Source of the DNA: Nageia nagi
Taxonomy: Eukaryota > Pinophyta
NCBI GenBank assembly: GCA_050084985.1
Contig: JBITNC010000001.1
Location: 12,586,001 to 12,650,000 of the forward strand
Direction of reading: 5' to 3'
Length of the DNA stretch: 64,000 nt
The notes beneath the pieces are model-generated. The model saw only the letters and a program-made list of their open reading frames with translations. It was not told where the DNA came from and searched no databases. Shown piece by piece: positions 24,069 through 35,839 of this stretch (position 1 is its first letter; each line of letters opens with the position of its first letter). The translations under genes and the position numbers were made by a program.

Positions 24069-24900
24069 TCACAAACATGAATTCATCACAATAATTACAA
24101 CTTCACTCACCCTTGAGAGAAACTTCACCAACTTGATAGCATTCTTAAGCTTACTGAACTGAGCTTTAGAAAGGAGCTTGGTGAACAAATCAGTAGAGTT
24201 CAAGGTGGATGAAAAATACTCTAAGTGAATGATGCCATCAATAACCTTTTCCTTAATAAAATGGGCTTGGATTTCCATACCTTTTATTCTTTGATGGTAC
24301 AAAATATTTTTAGCTAAGAAAATAGCCAACTAATTATCTAAATAAATTAAATATGGACCAAATTTTTCATACCTAATTTCTTTTAGAATATGTCTAAGCT
24401 AAATAGATTCCTAATTTGCAACAGACATGGCTTAGTATTTGAATTCTATAGTGGATAGAGAAATTGTAGGTTGCTTCTTGGAATCCCAAGAGATAGGACC
24501 TCAACCAATCCAAAACACATAGGTAGAGGTTGATTTTCTATCATCTCTATCTCCCCCATAGTCAAAATTTGATAACCCTAAGAGAAAAAATGAGGGCAAC
24601 TTAGAATACTTGAGAGCAAGATCCTTGGTCCTTGCAACATACCTCAAGAGTTGCTTAATAGCATTAAGATACTCAACATGTGGTTTCTATAAGAATCATA
24701 CCATTAGATTCACTACAAAGGCAATATCTAGCCTAGAAATAGTTAAATAAAGAAGGCTTCTATTTAATTGTCTATAAATTGTAGCATCTATGAATTGAGA
24801 GTTGGAGCTAAGGGAAATAGTGATTCCAAGAGAGTCTGGGATTATAGCATATCTACACTCCTCCATTCCAAACTTTTTCAAGATGTCTAATATATCCTTG
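24069..24900 (-). pseudogene. Element F RNase H, decayed
   Basis: The minus frame 24329-24069 reads AIFLAKNILYHQRIKGMEIQ, then AHFIKEKVIDGIIHLEY, then STDLFTKLLSKAQFSKLK: the typical copia RNase H end (HIDIRYHFIR, then DIFTKPL). The piece 24881-24696 covers the RT-RNase H connection (ATIYRQLNRSLLYLTISRLD). Stops lie between the pieces. Confidence 0.85.
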
Positions 24901-25421
24901 GATTAACTAAGATAATTACAATCCTTATATTGGTACACTTGCATTCAAAGGTAGTAGTGTAAAAGACCAAGATCAGTTATTTTAAACATTGTCTTAAGTT
25001 TGGATATGCACTCTTAAATGATTTCATTATTATTTATAGTAATAAAAAGATCATCCACATAAAGGAGAATCAATACCACATATTTTCCCTGATTGAGTAC
25101 ATATATATTAGAGTCAAATAAGCACTTGGAGAATCTAATGTCTGTAAAGTGTCTTGAGATCTTCTTGTACCAGGATCTAGGTGCTTGCTTAAGTCCATAC
25201 AGAGAATTCTTTAGCTTGCACATAAATGACTTTTTCCCTTCCATAATAAACTTTTTTGGTTAATTCATGTATATTTTTTACATCTAATTCACCATTGAGA
25301 AATACATTCTTGAAATCAAGTTGAAAATCTTTACATCCCTAAGCTACTGAAAGAGCAAGAATTATTCTGATAGTAGCCATCTTTGTCATGGGAGCAAAGG
25401 TTTCCTCATAATCTACTATAT
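24901..25421 (-). pseudogene. Element F reverse transcriptase, C-terminal part
   Basis: The minus frame 25244-25014 reads LKNSLYGLKQAPRSWYKKIS, then VLILLYVDDLFIT, the intact YVDD catalytic box of copia RT. Just to the right, after a frame change, lies DYEETFAPMTKMATIRIIL, ending where element E begins (25422). The N-terminal half is on the other side of E near 53480. Confidence 0.88.
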
Positions 25422-25426
25422 TTTTG

Positions 25427-26277
25427 TGTTACAGTAAAAATAGAGCTGGAATATAGAATAACATAAAATACAATTATTCTTAGATTTTCACTAAACCTCA
25501 AATTATGCAAAATAGGTAGAAATGTTGTAATTGTAAATTGATATTGATTTTCAGCTCAAACTACAATTTGTCCTTGGAAGGGACTTTTACAAATGCCATT
25601 TGCCAAAATAAGAGTATTAGATCTTCATTATTTTTTGATTTGCTTGCTTCTCTCCTTGATATAGACAACCTGTAAATCCTACACACATGCAAAAGATAAT
25701 AACATCAAAGCATCTATGTATCACATGTATTAAATTGAAACTAGCATAAAACAATGAAAGGTATGAGCTCACAAGATTTTGGCAGCATTACCGTACTTCA
25801 AAAATGGGTCAAGATCTGGTCCCTATTGCTTTGTATTGGCTTGTATTTATAGATTTTGGGTGAGATGTTCCAAGGCTAGTAAGGGGAAGTGAAAAGCCAC
25901 TGTAGGTCGTAACTGACCCTCTCTATCCACATCATCTTGGAAGAATGAAATATTTCAACTTTCTCTCGCTATTTTAGTTTCTTGTTCGGCTATTACAAAG
26001 TTGCCAATAATTACTAGGCGGATGCGGGTGATCATCTAAAAATGCCGATGACTATTTTCAGTCACTGATGACTGGTTTTCCATTTTTATAACAATACTAA
26101 AATGATCACCAAATAGCTAATTTTTACCAAAAAGGTGTCATGTGACCACTCATTTTGCATGTACTTGATGAGAGCTATCCAATAATATGGTTTTTAAACC
26201 TATTTTGTATTGTCATAAAGAGTTATGATTATTTCAATGTTTACTAGTTAAAAAGGGTCATTTTCTAGGTGTCTACA
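25427..26277 (-). repeat. Element E 3' LTR (851 bp)
   Basis: Near-identical to 52624-53474, with roughly 30 differences by eye, mostly C/T and A/G. The minus strand begins TGTAGACACC and ends TGTAACA. TATAAATA on the minus strand at 25851-25844. Confidence 0.93.
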
Positions 26278-26291
26278 TTTTGCCCCTTTTT
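26278..26291 (-). other. Element E polypurine tract
   Basis: Minus strand AAAAAGGGGCAAAA directly abuts the 3' LTR. It is preceded by GTTGATAATTC, both shared with element D at 48583-48609. Confidence 0.85.
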
Positions 26292-26900
26292 GAATTATCA
26301 ACCGAGAAATGCAGTTGATGATTTCAAAAATATAGGATGAGAAGCTTTGTTGCTTGATTGTTTGTTGTTACTTTTTTATTATATAAGTTTTAACTCAATT
26401 TCTAAGATGAATCAAAATTTTGATTTATCAAATTATGATAAAATGTGTTTTCTTTTAACATTTGATTTAGTTTTGAAAACAAATTTGCATATACTTCAGA
26501 AGTGACTATTTTCGATATGACGATGTGTTGAGCTTGTGTGATAGTTGCATGATATTTCTATTATGTCATTTTGCATGTCTAAGTGCACATGTACCGTATA
26601 AGTTTTCTTTAGTATATGAGTTTTGATGGTGTTGTCCTTTGTCCCGATAACAGGGCTTCAAAATGATCTCCAGTAACAATGATACATCACATTTTATCTT
26701 CTTTGATATTTGCAAATATTAATGATGTATAAAGCTTAAGATCTTTTAGTAAGATATAATTATAGCTTCTCTAAATCAAAACTTATTATTATATAAAATA
26801 TATATATATTTCATCATCTGGTGTTGTCATGAGGATAGTCCTGGCCATGACTGAATATGATTTTTTTTTTTTACTTTTGCACTTGATACGTTCTAAAAAT

Positions 26901-27341
26901 GATATTGTAATACATCAAAACTACACGTGTGTCAATCTCCATACTGTGTGCTATTTATGGTAGTTGCATGACAAGACTCTAGTTTGTCTCTGCATACCAA
27001 AGTGAGTATGTGATGGTAAGCTCATTTGATGTTTACAATTTTAAGATAGTGATGTTGTATATCAAAACTTCACTTGTGTTTATCTCCATACTGTGTGCTA
27101 TTTATGGCAATTGCATGATAAGACTCTAGTTTGTCTATGCATGCCGAAGCGAGTATGTGATAGGAAGCTTGTTTTGTATATACAAGTTTGAGATAGTGAT
27201 GTTGTATATCAAAACTTCACTTGTGTTTATCTCCATACTGTGTGCTATTAATGGCAGTTACGTGACAAGACTCTAGTTTGTCTCTGCATACCAAAGCGAG
27301 TATGTGATAGGAAGCTTGTTTTGTATATACAAGTCATCTTT
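26901..27341. repeat. 147-bp tandem repeat, three copies
   Basis: The phrase ATACTGTGTGCTATT recurs at 26941, 27088 and 27235, an exact 147-bp step twice. Copies differ at scattered bases. Confidence 0.92.
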
Positions 27342-30118
27342 TATTTTTCTCTGCTTTTGACCCAACAGAATGGGTTTCGTGATGATCTTTTGCATAAGTC
27401 TTTTAGAATCATATTGAGCATAGATATCTTATTTCAAGTTATAGGTAATCCTAATTACCTTAACCGTGAGTATACATATAACTTTCAATTTTCTAATTAA
27501 CAATGTTTTGGGTACATTTTAAGAGAGATGTAGCCATGATATTGCTATGTGATCGCGGGCTTACTTTGATTGTGGTGCTTTTCTTAGCATTATGGCCCCT
27601 TTTGAACTGACTAATGATGTCAGTGACGATGATGATAGACTGTTCAAAAAACTAATGCATATCAGCTAGTGAACAAGTAAGATGAATGTACGAATGATTC
27701 TAACCTTATTGTTTCAATCATTTATAGGTGAACATAAGGTTTGATTTTAGGTCATGGAAAATTGTATTTACTCTAATTATCCAAGTATGATTTCTTGAGC
27801 TTTGTAATTGAAGTATTTGAACACACATTGGTTGTACACCAAATAGGTACTAAAGGCTTGTTTGCATATATCATTACATGGGTGTCTTGTGTTTATCCCA
27901 AGGGAATGTATGGAGCCAAGTCAGGTATATGACATGAAGTCCCCTTTGTGTGCACTAATTAAAATTTTGATTATTATGTTATTACTCTAGAAGAATATGT
28001 ATTACAAAAATCATTGGAATCATGTTTTTGATGACTAGTGTTTTCTGAATACGTATAACAATAAGTGATGACTAAACATGCATAACATGACATATGATTT
28101 GAACTAATAAGTTCATGATTCATTGTAAGATCATAAACAATAAATGGTGTTTTTCCTATCAAGGATTCATGATGAAATTATTTATTATCAAGTTTGCATG
28201 TTTATTTGGTTATCTTCTTCATGTTTTGACTTATTCCCATGAGTACATATATGTGATGTATGAATATGATGAATGGTTGACACAAATACGATTTTTTTTT
28301 TTTTTTTTGTAATGGCATGATGTGGTGAGCAAACATAGTCATGTATCTTAAGAAGATACAAACAAACTAATATGTTATCATTGTAGACTTACATAAATAC
28401 CACTAGGCTAATAAGTAAGTGATAATATACCTGAGGTTGGTAAGTGGTTAAGTCAAGACTTGTACACTTGAGTTTATCAACTTATGTATGAATATTTTAA
28501 ATATTGATTTTGTTGGTTTATGGTAGAGGCAAATGATTTGCTTTGGGTCATGGAAAATCATAGTTGCCCCAAGTTATAATCAAACATAAACTTTTTGAAT
28601 TTTTGTAATCAAAGTATTTTGAAAATAAGTTCTACATTTTACTAAGTACTCGTGCTTGTCTACAAATGCTATTTAATGGAACACTTTATTCCATAGGCTC
28701 TATGCCATTAGCATGTATGTGACGTGGAGTCCTTTCAAAGTAGATAACATTTTAATGTTTGATAATTCTGCTATTTCCCCAGCAAAATGGGTTTCATTAT
28801 CATTTCTTACAAAATCATTATCAAAGATTTCAAGATGGAATTGTTTATAATTTGATATCATCAAAGATTCATGATGAGGAATATGATGATAACAATTATC
28901 CCATTAAATATGTATGGTATTATTATTGTATTTTTATTTTTTAAATGTTGATTATGATATTATTAAATATCTTCAAATTTAAGGATAATGATTTGAAAAA
29001 TTGCAGTATTAGATTGTATCATTTACCAAACTTGGCTACTAATACTTTTTATTTTATGATAACATGTGCAAAGGATATGGAACAATATGTAACACACATT
29101 CATTTTATGGGTAGATGATAATGAATGGAAAGGGGAGAAGAACATCGACTTCTAATTCAAAGGGAAGAGCAATTTCTTACTCTCGATCCCAAGGAATGAT
29201 GGAAGCTTTTTAACGATGTTCTAAGGGGTTGAAATGGATGGGATATGATAGGAAAATAACATTGACTTCCAATTCAAAGAATAATTGAAGCTATAAAATT
29301 TAATAATGTTCTAGGGTTGACTTTTATCAATCTACTAAGGGTAGTTTCTTGCTTAAACTTGTAGATAAGAATAGAAGCAAAAAGGTTTTAACAACAACAA
29401 TGTTGGCTCCCATATTAATGGGGAGAGCAATTACTCGCTCTTTTTCTCAAATAATATGGAAGCACCTCTAATTTAATAATTGATAAAGATGGATTAGGAA
29501 ATATATGGATGTTGGATAATAAAATATGAAAGTTGGTATAGTATAACATGTATGGGGGGATGGTGGATGTTAATATGAAAATAGTATAACAAATGAATGG
29601 ACATAGAATGTATTGAGTATTTAGAGAGATAGACTAATCAACTCATCAAGGCATTGATAAATATAAGTGTAATGTTAATTACTATGTAATAATAAATAGT
29701 ATGGGATGGAGGCATGGGAGGATGAAGAAATGTAATGATCATAATATTCAAGTTGACCATATTAACCAATCACCATTAGATTTTTCCTTCTTTAGATGAT
29801 ATAAAACAAAGTCATGATGTTCTCAAAATTATCATAGACTCATGTGTGTGCAATGATGTTTATTTCCATCTTTAGACAATCTCAAACTAAATGTCACAAG
29901 AGCATAAAATATATAAGCTAGTTCATCCATATGAAACATACAGAGGTCCATAGGAAAGAAGGTCACTAACCAATATGGACATGTTGCCACTCGTAAGGTA
30001 TGCCCCATTGCCAAACAGGAATCCATAGCCCCGATGAGGATTAACCCCTCGATCCCCCTACAACCTTGCTCTACTGCCAATCAGGCATCCATAGCCCTGG
30101 TAGAGGATATTGTAATCA

Positions 30119-30210
30119 CCTAAGAATCATTGATATAATCTAGTAATTCTTTTTCTTTTTTTTGTCATCTCTTTTCACCTTTTTTTTTTAACTATCAAAT
30201 GATTCTTGGG
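30119..30210 (-). other. Conserved hairpin with A-rich loop (element E copy)
   Basis: Arms at 30119-30131 and 30198-30210 pair over 13 positions with one mismatch. On the element's sense strand the loop is A-rich. The same hairpin, with flanking sequence, is at 46387-46469 in D. Confidence 0.75.
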
Positions 30211-30930
30211 TTTGAGATGAAGCGAATAATAGGATGAACATGTAATACTTTCGCTCGAAATCATGTTCTTGTAACACCTCATTCTTGACTATTTTAAGAT
30301 TATTTAAATGTGAAAATGTGTATGAGTCTGTAATAACCTTAAGTGTATCATATTCCTGTTTGTTTATCATCCAAAGTTTCAAGAATTTCATGATGAAGGT
30401 TGGTAAAGTCAATAAGAATATTAATTTCATAAACTATTTCTTTTACAATAAATATTAATCATATTTGTAAAGTGGTATGGAAGTGATCATGGATAATGTA
30501 TAGTATATATGCCTTGATGAATTTTTAGAATATAATCTGATACTCAAATATTCCAACATAATGGGGATAAATATGAGGTGGAAGAAGGGGAAGCAATGGA
30601 AATGCAATAAACATATTATAACCTATTTCAAAATTGGATATGATCATTTTAGTTTTTAATCATATTTTGATGTTTGTGTGATTTCTAAATCATGTTTTGA
30701 TGATTTTTTTTTTTTTATGATGGAGGGCAACTGCCCCAATGTGATCTATGTAGAACATGAGGAGATCAAAAGTAAGATGGGGGATGACTGCCCCAATGTG
30801 AACGATGTGAAGAAGATTGAATATCCTTATGTAAATAACATAATTCATCATTGTTTAATTGTGTGGAATGTATGTATGTATTTTGTAGATTATGTAAATT
30901 GTTATTTATCAATAAAGGTATATCTACTTC

Positions 30931-31278
30931 AAATCATCTATCATCCATCAAATCATGAAAGGCATGATGTAATTGGTGGCAATGTTCAATATCATGCCCC
31001 AATTGATGATGATAAACATGATGTCCATACTTATCATATTTTATTGACTTAGGCTTTAGGTTTTCTTTCATTATATGATATACCACCCTCTTAGGTTATT
31101 TTGATGATTGCATTCCATCATTGTAATCATCTTTGGATTTTAATTCCCATCTCATATCTTTATGATTATGCCCTTGCCTAGCAAAGATGGATGATGATTT
31201 CCCCTTTGACTTTTGCATAGGAGGTTTCATTTTTGATGATTTTGTAATATTATAATGTGAGTATGGATTTTCATCTCT
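30931..31278 (-). pseudogene. Element E zinc-knuckle-like duplicate after the protease
   Basis: On the minus strand at 31026-30935 a frame reads YHHQLGHDIEHC followed by HQLHHAFHDLMDD. This matches the gag knuckle of D (YHRQKGHNTNKC, then LHHKIQDLIDS) except that the first cysteine is histidine. E has a regular knuckle at about 32035-32070 (CNYHHQRGHSTKNC), so this is a second copy placed after the protease. Between them the frame RDENPYSHYNI parallels D's PDPYSHCNL, then stops. Confidence 0.6.
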
Positions 31279-31737
31279 TCATACACAATAGAGTACTCCC
31301 TCATGAATGTATTTTAGACAACCATGAAATGTAGATGGGACACATTCCATTTCTTGAATCCATGGTCTACCTAAAAGAATATTATATTGTTCAATGTTCC
31401 CTTCGATGATATATAATGATGTTTGTATCATCTTACATCCAATAGTGATGGGTAACACTATCGACCCTATTGTTGAACATAAGGCATTATTAAATGCTTT
31501 TATTTGTAATGATGGTAAAGAAATATGAGAGAAAGGAAGATTCAATTTGTGATATGCCAATATAGATATGATATTGACATCTGACCCTTCATCTATTAAT
31601 ATCCTCTTAACAATTTTACCATTTACTTTACCAATGACATGGAGAGGTGGATCTGACCCTTGAGGTCCCTTGTTTGGTTGTCTCTCATGGTGATAAAAAG
31701 AAATTATAGGCTGATGTATCAATGGAGGAACTTGCAT
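31279..31737 (-). pseudogene. Element E aspartic protease (152-codon open piece)
   Basis: Retropepsin domain closely similar to D's: KVNGKIVKRILIDEGSDVNI with active site D-E-G, then LPSLQIKAFNNALCSTIGSI, then YNILLGRPWIQEMECVPST. The usual triplet is D-S/T-G; the E in the middle is shared with D, so it is probably ancestral to this lineage. The open piece ends in a stop just past the domain, and no RT follows. It would process the particle if translated through from gag. Confidence 0.8.
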
Positions 31738-33746
31738 TTTGGATTTTTGATTATATGATATATCGATTTGTTTTTCTTGTATGTTTTGAGTTCCAGTATC
31801 AACTCCAACTATTCTTATAATAGGTTGATTACTTGGATTCTAGGTGGGTGTCACTTGACTGTAATTAGGTACAATAGATACTGTATTTACTTGATATGAA
31901 GGAAGTGAGTCTTGATAATTTTTTAAATTTTGATCTGAAATAGAAGTATGGTCTTCAACTTCCAAGTTATTATCTTTAATTGAATTTTGAGTTCTATTTC
32001 TCAATGCTAGACAATTTTTTGTACTATGACCCCTTTGATGGTGATAATTACAATACTCATTTTTGTTATATTTTTCTTTTCTTGTAATTTTTATTTCATC
32101 GTATTTAATCTTGACCTTCTCAAATATAACTACCTGAGCAATAACTTCTTCGAGAGTATTATATCATTGGATTTGTAATATACTAGCTATAGGCCTTAAA
32201 CAATTTTGACTAAATAATTTAACTAACTCCTCCTGAGGTAAAGTATAGGGCATGCCATAGAGTATATCCCTCCATCATGAAACAAAGTCAACAATTGATT
32301 CATTCTGAGAATGTTTTAGTTCTACAAGATCCATAATAAAGATTCTTCTTTGATATAAATCCTAAAATGTTGTAAGAACAAGTTTGCCAATTGAGGAAAT
32401 GAATAAATACTATGTCGTGGTAAATTATTATACCATTCTAGGGCTTGGGCTGCAAGCGTCATGGGGAACAAACATAGCATCAATTCCTCATCGTTATAAA
32501 TTAGGTAATTTGAAAACTTAAACCACCTTAAATGTTCCTTAGGATCCTTATTTCCTATAAAAGGAATTATCTTAGGCATTTCAAAGTTGTAAGGTAATTT
32601 CTTCTTAGGGACACTCGGATGGATGGGCTCATTGCAAATATTATCATATGTCAACTTCTTGAACCTTGATATGTTCATTTCTTTATTCATGAACTCCTTC
32701 ATGAAATCTTCTAATTCTTTATCTATCCAACTACCCTGAGGTTATTTTCGATATCTTCTATGATTGGTGTTTCTTTCTGATTTTAGGTTTGAATTATAAG
32801 ATTCATCATTAGAAGAAGATCTTGACAACAATGAAGATGGTAATGATGGAAGCTTAGAAGGTAAATGATGCCCTTGCATTGGATTTCTAAGAGTTGTAGA
32901 TGGTTGTACTTTATTTTGTTGAGACTTCTCATGAAGTAACCAACTATCTCGAACTTCTTGTTTTACCTTATCAAAAATTTGTCGTTGTTTGTCAAGCTCT
33001 TACTTTTCTTTTTCTTTGAGTTCTATATTCTTTTCTTTAAGTTTGGCTTCCTCTTCTAACTTACTTTGAATGTCTTCATATCTTTTACTAAAGTTTATAG
33101 TTTCTTCATAATCTCTCTCTATGTGTTTTCTCTTTGCCTCTAACTCTAGCAAAAGAGGGTATCTCTCCTACCCTGAATTGTTTAGCTAAAGCTTTTCTAC
33201 ATTTTTCTTACGATGAGGGTTTCTCACAGGAGTAAGGATCGTAGAAGAATTTGTTTGAGATCTTACATTGAGGTGTTGTTTACGAGGTTCTTACTGAATA
33301 CAAGGTCATTCTATTAAAATCTTCCATACAAGACTTAGCCCTATGAGGTATTTTTTGATAGGTGGGGTAGTTATCCTAGCTTGTGAAGAGGGGCTTTGAG
33401 GTTGATAATCTAAGCTCTTGAGAGGTAATTCTCCTTGTTGATCAAGATTAGATTTTTGATATCCACTTTCCTGGTGACTAAGAGGAGATGATAATTGCAT
33501 CCAAGCTTGACTCTTTTGGTTTGCATAAGCTTTTACATCATGCTTTTGTCTCATCTCTTCTTGTCTCATTTTGTCGACAAACTCATTGAAGGTTTTGTCA
33601 TGTTGATCGTGAGAAGAACATGCTTGTTGTTGTTTATGGGATTCCCTTTGCAAAATATTCTTAGCTTTTTCATCATAGAAAATATTCCTAAGTAATTTAT
33701 TTGTTGTAGGGCTATCTTCTTTATCACATTCCCAATTTTTTATCAA
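31738..33746 (-). pseudogene. Element E gag, frame-broken
   Basis: Order on the minus strand: a basic, glutamine-rich N-terminal piece (33746-33306); a coiled-coil piece around 33130-32950 (ELEAKRKHIERDYEETINFS); the gag capsid domain at 32702-32322 (EPIHPSVPKKKLPYNFEMPK, then LAAQALEWYNNLPRHSIYSF); and a CHHC knuckle at about 32035-32070. Stops separate these pieces. Each block has a direct counterpart in D (36620-38692 and the start of D pol). Confidence 0.8.
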
Positions 33747-33776
33747 GCTAGTTTGATATTTTGAAGGTATTTTTAG

Positions 33777-33993
33777 TGGGTTCGAACAACATTCATCCTC
33801 ATAAAACTTTGTATCATTATCATGATGTGTTGTTTCCCCACATGGATGTTCATTCCAAGCTCATGTGTGTTAGCTTTGGAAGTTTTATTTTTATATTTTT
33901 CATTTCTTTGTGATTGAAATTCTTGAGATTCAATAATACAATCTATGGATTTTTTAATTCTTATGTGAGGCTCTTCAATTTCTACTTGTGATG
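33777..33993 (-). pseudogene. Element E upstream ORF, C-terminal part (beyond D)
   Basis: Continuation of the 50417-51099 ORF on the other side of element D. Counting the AGAGC target duplication once, the frame is uninterrupted through the insertion point and ends at a stop near 33777, about 30 bp before the first gag-like frame. Contains VEIEEPHIRIKKSIDC. No recognised domain. Confidence 0.65.
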
Positions 33994-34061
33994 AGAGCTG
34001 TAGACACTAAAAATAAACACTATTACTAGGTCAGTGCAGGCCTTTAAGCTTTATCATTTAT

Positions 34062-34695
34062 TTCCGGAATGTTATACTGGTTCCGGATCTTTGATCACTC
34101 CCGGATGATGTCATCACTTCTGGGACCCGGGCTTTTCTACAATTAAGCTCTATCATTTAGTTCCGGAATGTTATACTGGTTCCGGATCTTCGATCACTCC
34201 TGGATGATGTCATCACTTTCGGGACCCAATTTTCACTTAAAATGTGAATATCGTTCTCCCCATGACATCATCTTCTTAATTCCGGAATGTTATACTAGTT
34301 CCGGATCTTTGATCACTCCCGGATGATGTCATCACTTCTGGGACCCGAGCTTTTCTACAATTAAGCTCTATCATTTAGTTCCGGAATGTTATACTAGTTC
34401 CGGATCTTCGATCACTCCTGGATGATGTCATCACTTTCGGGACCCGATTTTCACTTAAAATATGAATATCGTTTTCCCCGTGATGTCATCTTTTTAATTC
34501 CAGAATGTTATACTGGTTCCGAATCTTTGATCACTCCCGGATGATGTCATCACTTCTGGGACCTGGGCTTTTCTACAATTAAGCTCTATCATCTAATTCT
34601 GGAATGTTATACTGGTTCCGGATCTTCGATCACTCCTAGATGATGTCATCACTTCCGGGACCCGATTTTTCTACAATTAAGCTTTATCGTTTCAT
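34062..34695 (+). repeat. 218-bp higher-order repeat in D LTR (six monomers)
   Basis: Monomers beginning TTCCGGAATGTTATAC or variants start at 34062, 34161, 34280, 34379, 34498 and 34597. Steps alternate 99 and 119 bp, giving an exact 218-bp unit three times. Each monomer contains GATGATGTCATC, with a TGATGTCA core. The 119-bp spacers add a further TGATGTCATC or ATGACATCATC. The right LTR has the same array starting near 48673. Confidence 0.93.
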
Positions 34696-34860
34696 TCCGG
34701 AACGCTCTTACTTCCGGAAACCAACTTATTTCCGGAACATTCACTTCCGGAACACTTATTTCCGAAATACTCACTTTCGAAACACTCACTTCTGGAACAC
34801 TCACTTCCAGAACACTTTCATTCCAGAAGTTTTTATTCCGAACGCTTTTACTATTGACTC
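34695..34860 (+). promoter_or_regulatory. Cluster of TTCCGGAA modules upstream of the D promoter
   Basis: About ten short units of 14-15 bp around TTCCGGAACACT. TTCCGGAA has the TTCnnGAA form of a heat-shock element. At 34730-34742 TTCCGGAACATTC supplies three alternating 5-bp units in phase, a minimal perfect heat-shock element; the copy in the other LTR is at 49350-49362. Function is inferred from motif only. Confidence 0.5.
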
Positions 34861-35821
34861 CGGCTTTTTTATTTGTTCCAGAAAAATTCCTGGGTATCTT
34901 AAAATGAACTCATGATTGCAGGTAAAGTACCCGGGGTTTCTATAAAGAATTTATTATATTTCAAACATATATGAAATAGGTGTTTTTTTGACCCTTATCA
35001 TTAAAAAATGATAATAGAACGACCATTCTAATGTGAATATATAATCGCTAAAAAATCGGTGACGATCCTTGAACAGTTAAACAACAAACAAACTTAAGTC
35101 CAAAATAGCCGAGTACGTCCAATTTGAAATCATGAATGCAGATGGGAGATAATACCATATTCAAATTTCATCTGGGAGGTTACCTAAATCTTGGGATGAT
35201 AAACAAATCAATAACAACCTATTGAGCTTATAAATACAAGCTCTGTATGTGAATAAAGGGACCCAATTTTTAATCTAGCGAAGCTCTGTTGAAATCAAAG
35301 CAGGAGATTGTTAGACAAAGATTGTAAGCTTGACATATCAATTATATCTCTATATTATATGTGTTAGCAGGTACACTTTGATGTTTTGTTTGTTTTCTGT
35401 GTGTAGGGTCAATACAGGAACAAAACAATAGGAGCAAACATGAAGAAGAACAATCCAGGAAGAGATACAGATATTTCAAGATGCTGAATCGTTAATGATT
35501 TGTATATCGGTAGACAGAGAATTCTTCAATTGATGATAAAAGCCTAAGTTTATCATAAGCGCAATAATAGTGGTCATTGATTATCCATAGTGGAGCGTTA
35601 ATGATAAAAACAATTGCTGTCGATTTATAATAAATCGATATCGATTCAAACAGATTGTTAACAGTCTCTTATTGTATTAAAACTTTTCAAAAATTTCTTT
35701 TTCCGGATATAATATCTGTAGTATTATTGATGTGTATTGTTGATTATGTTCATGATTAATTATGTTGAATGATTAGTCTATCTAAATTGCATTTTAGGTG
35801 CATAATTTGATGTACACAATC

Positions 35822-35839
35822 TGGCGCTAGAAGGAGGGC
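35822..35839 (+). other. Element D primer-binding site
   Basis: TGGCGCTAGAAGGAGGGC, three bases after the LTR end. Element E has the near-identical TGGCAGTAGAAGGAGGGC. It is not the initiator-Met type used by C and F. I do not assign the tRNA. Confidence 0.85.

Larger units (their letters stand above)
26292..30930 (-). other. Element E 3' region, non-coding
   Basis: About 4.6 kb without a convincing ORF. It holds a 147-bp tandem repeat (26901-27341), a hairpin with an A-rich loop shared with D (30119-30210), and next to it a roughly 60-bp block shared with D (30040-30118). Around 26480-26640 the sequence is related to D 48405-48540. From 27350 to 29830 I see only AT-rich unique sequence with poly-T runs. 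In D the same interval holds a 410-codon ORF; I see no trace of it here. Confidence 0.55.
33999..35818 (+). repeat. Element D 5' LTR
   Basis: Starts TGTAGACACTAAAAA, ends GATGTACACA. The first 900 bp are a structured repeat (34062 to about 34860). A TATAAATA promoter box is at 35230-35237, so transcription would start near 35265. A possible intron with a GTACAC donor at about 35371 and a TGTGTAG acceptor at about 35406 lies in the transcribed part; this is very tentative. Confidence 0.95.

Noticed and set aside
29832-30080. 82-codon minus-strand ORF in E's 3' region
   Set aside because: D's matching block does not keep this frame, and no motif is present. The conservation is better explained at the RNA level.
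30678-31052. 124-codon plus-strand ORF
   Set aside because: Antisense shadow over E's knuckle-like segment and repeated CACATTGGGGCAG sequence; no family motif.
34062-34860. Regularly spaced repeats as a CRISPR array
   Set aside because: Spacers are themselves repeated, the array lies inside both LTRs of a plant retrotransposon, and no cas gene exists here.
34640-34915. 91-codon ORF with [12 protein letters not shown] repeats (also 49212-49508)
   Set aside because: It is the translation of the TTCCGGAACACT micro-repeats in D's LTR. It lies upstream of the TATA box and is not a gene.
35822-35839. Possible tRNA gene at the primer-binding sites
   Set aside because: Only 12-18 bp of tRNA complementarity, with no A/B boxes or cloverleaf around it.
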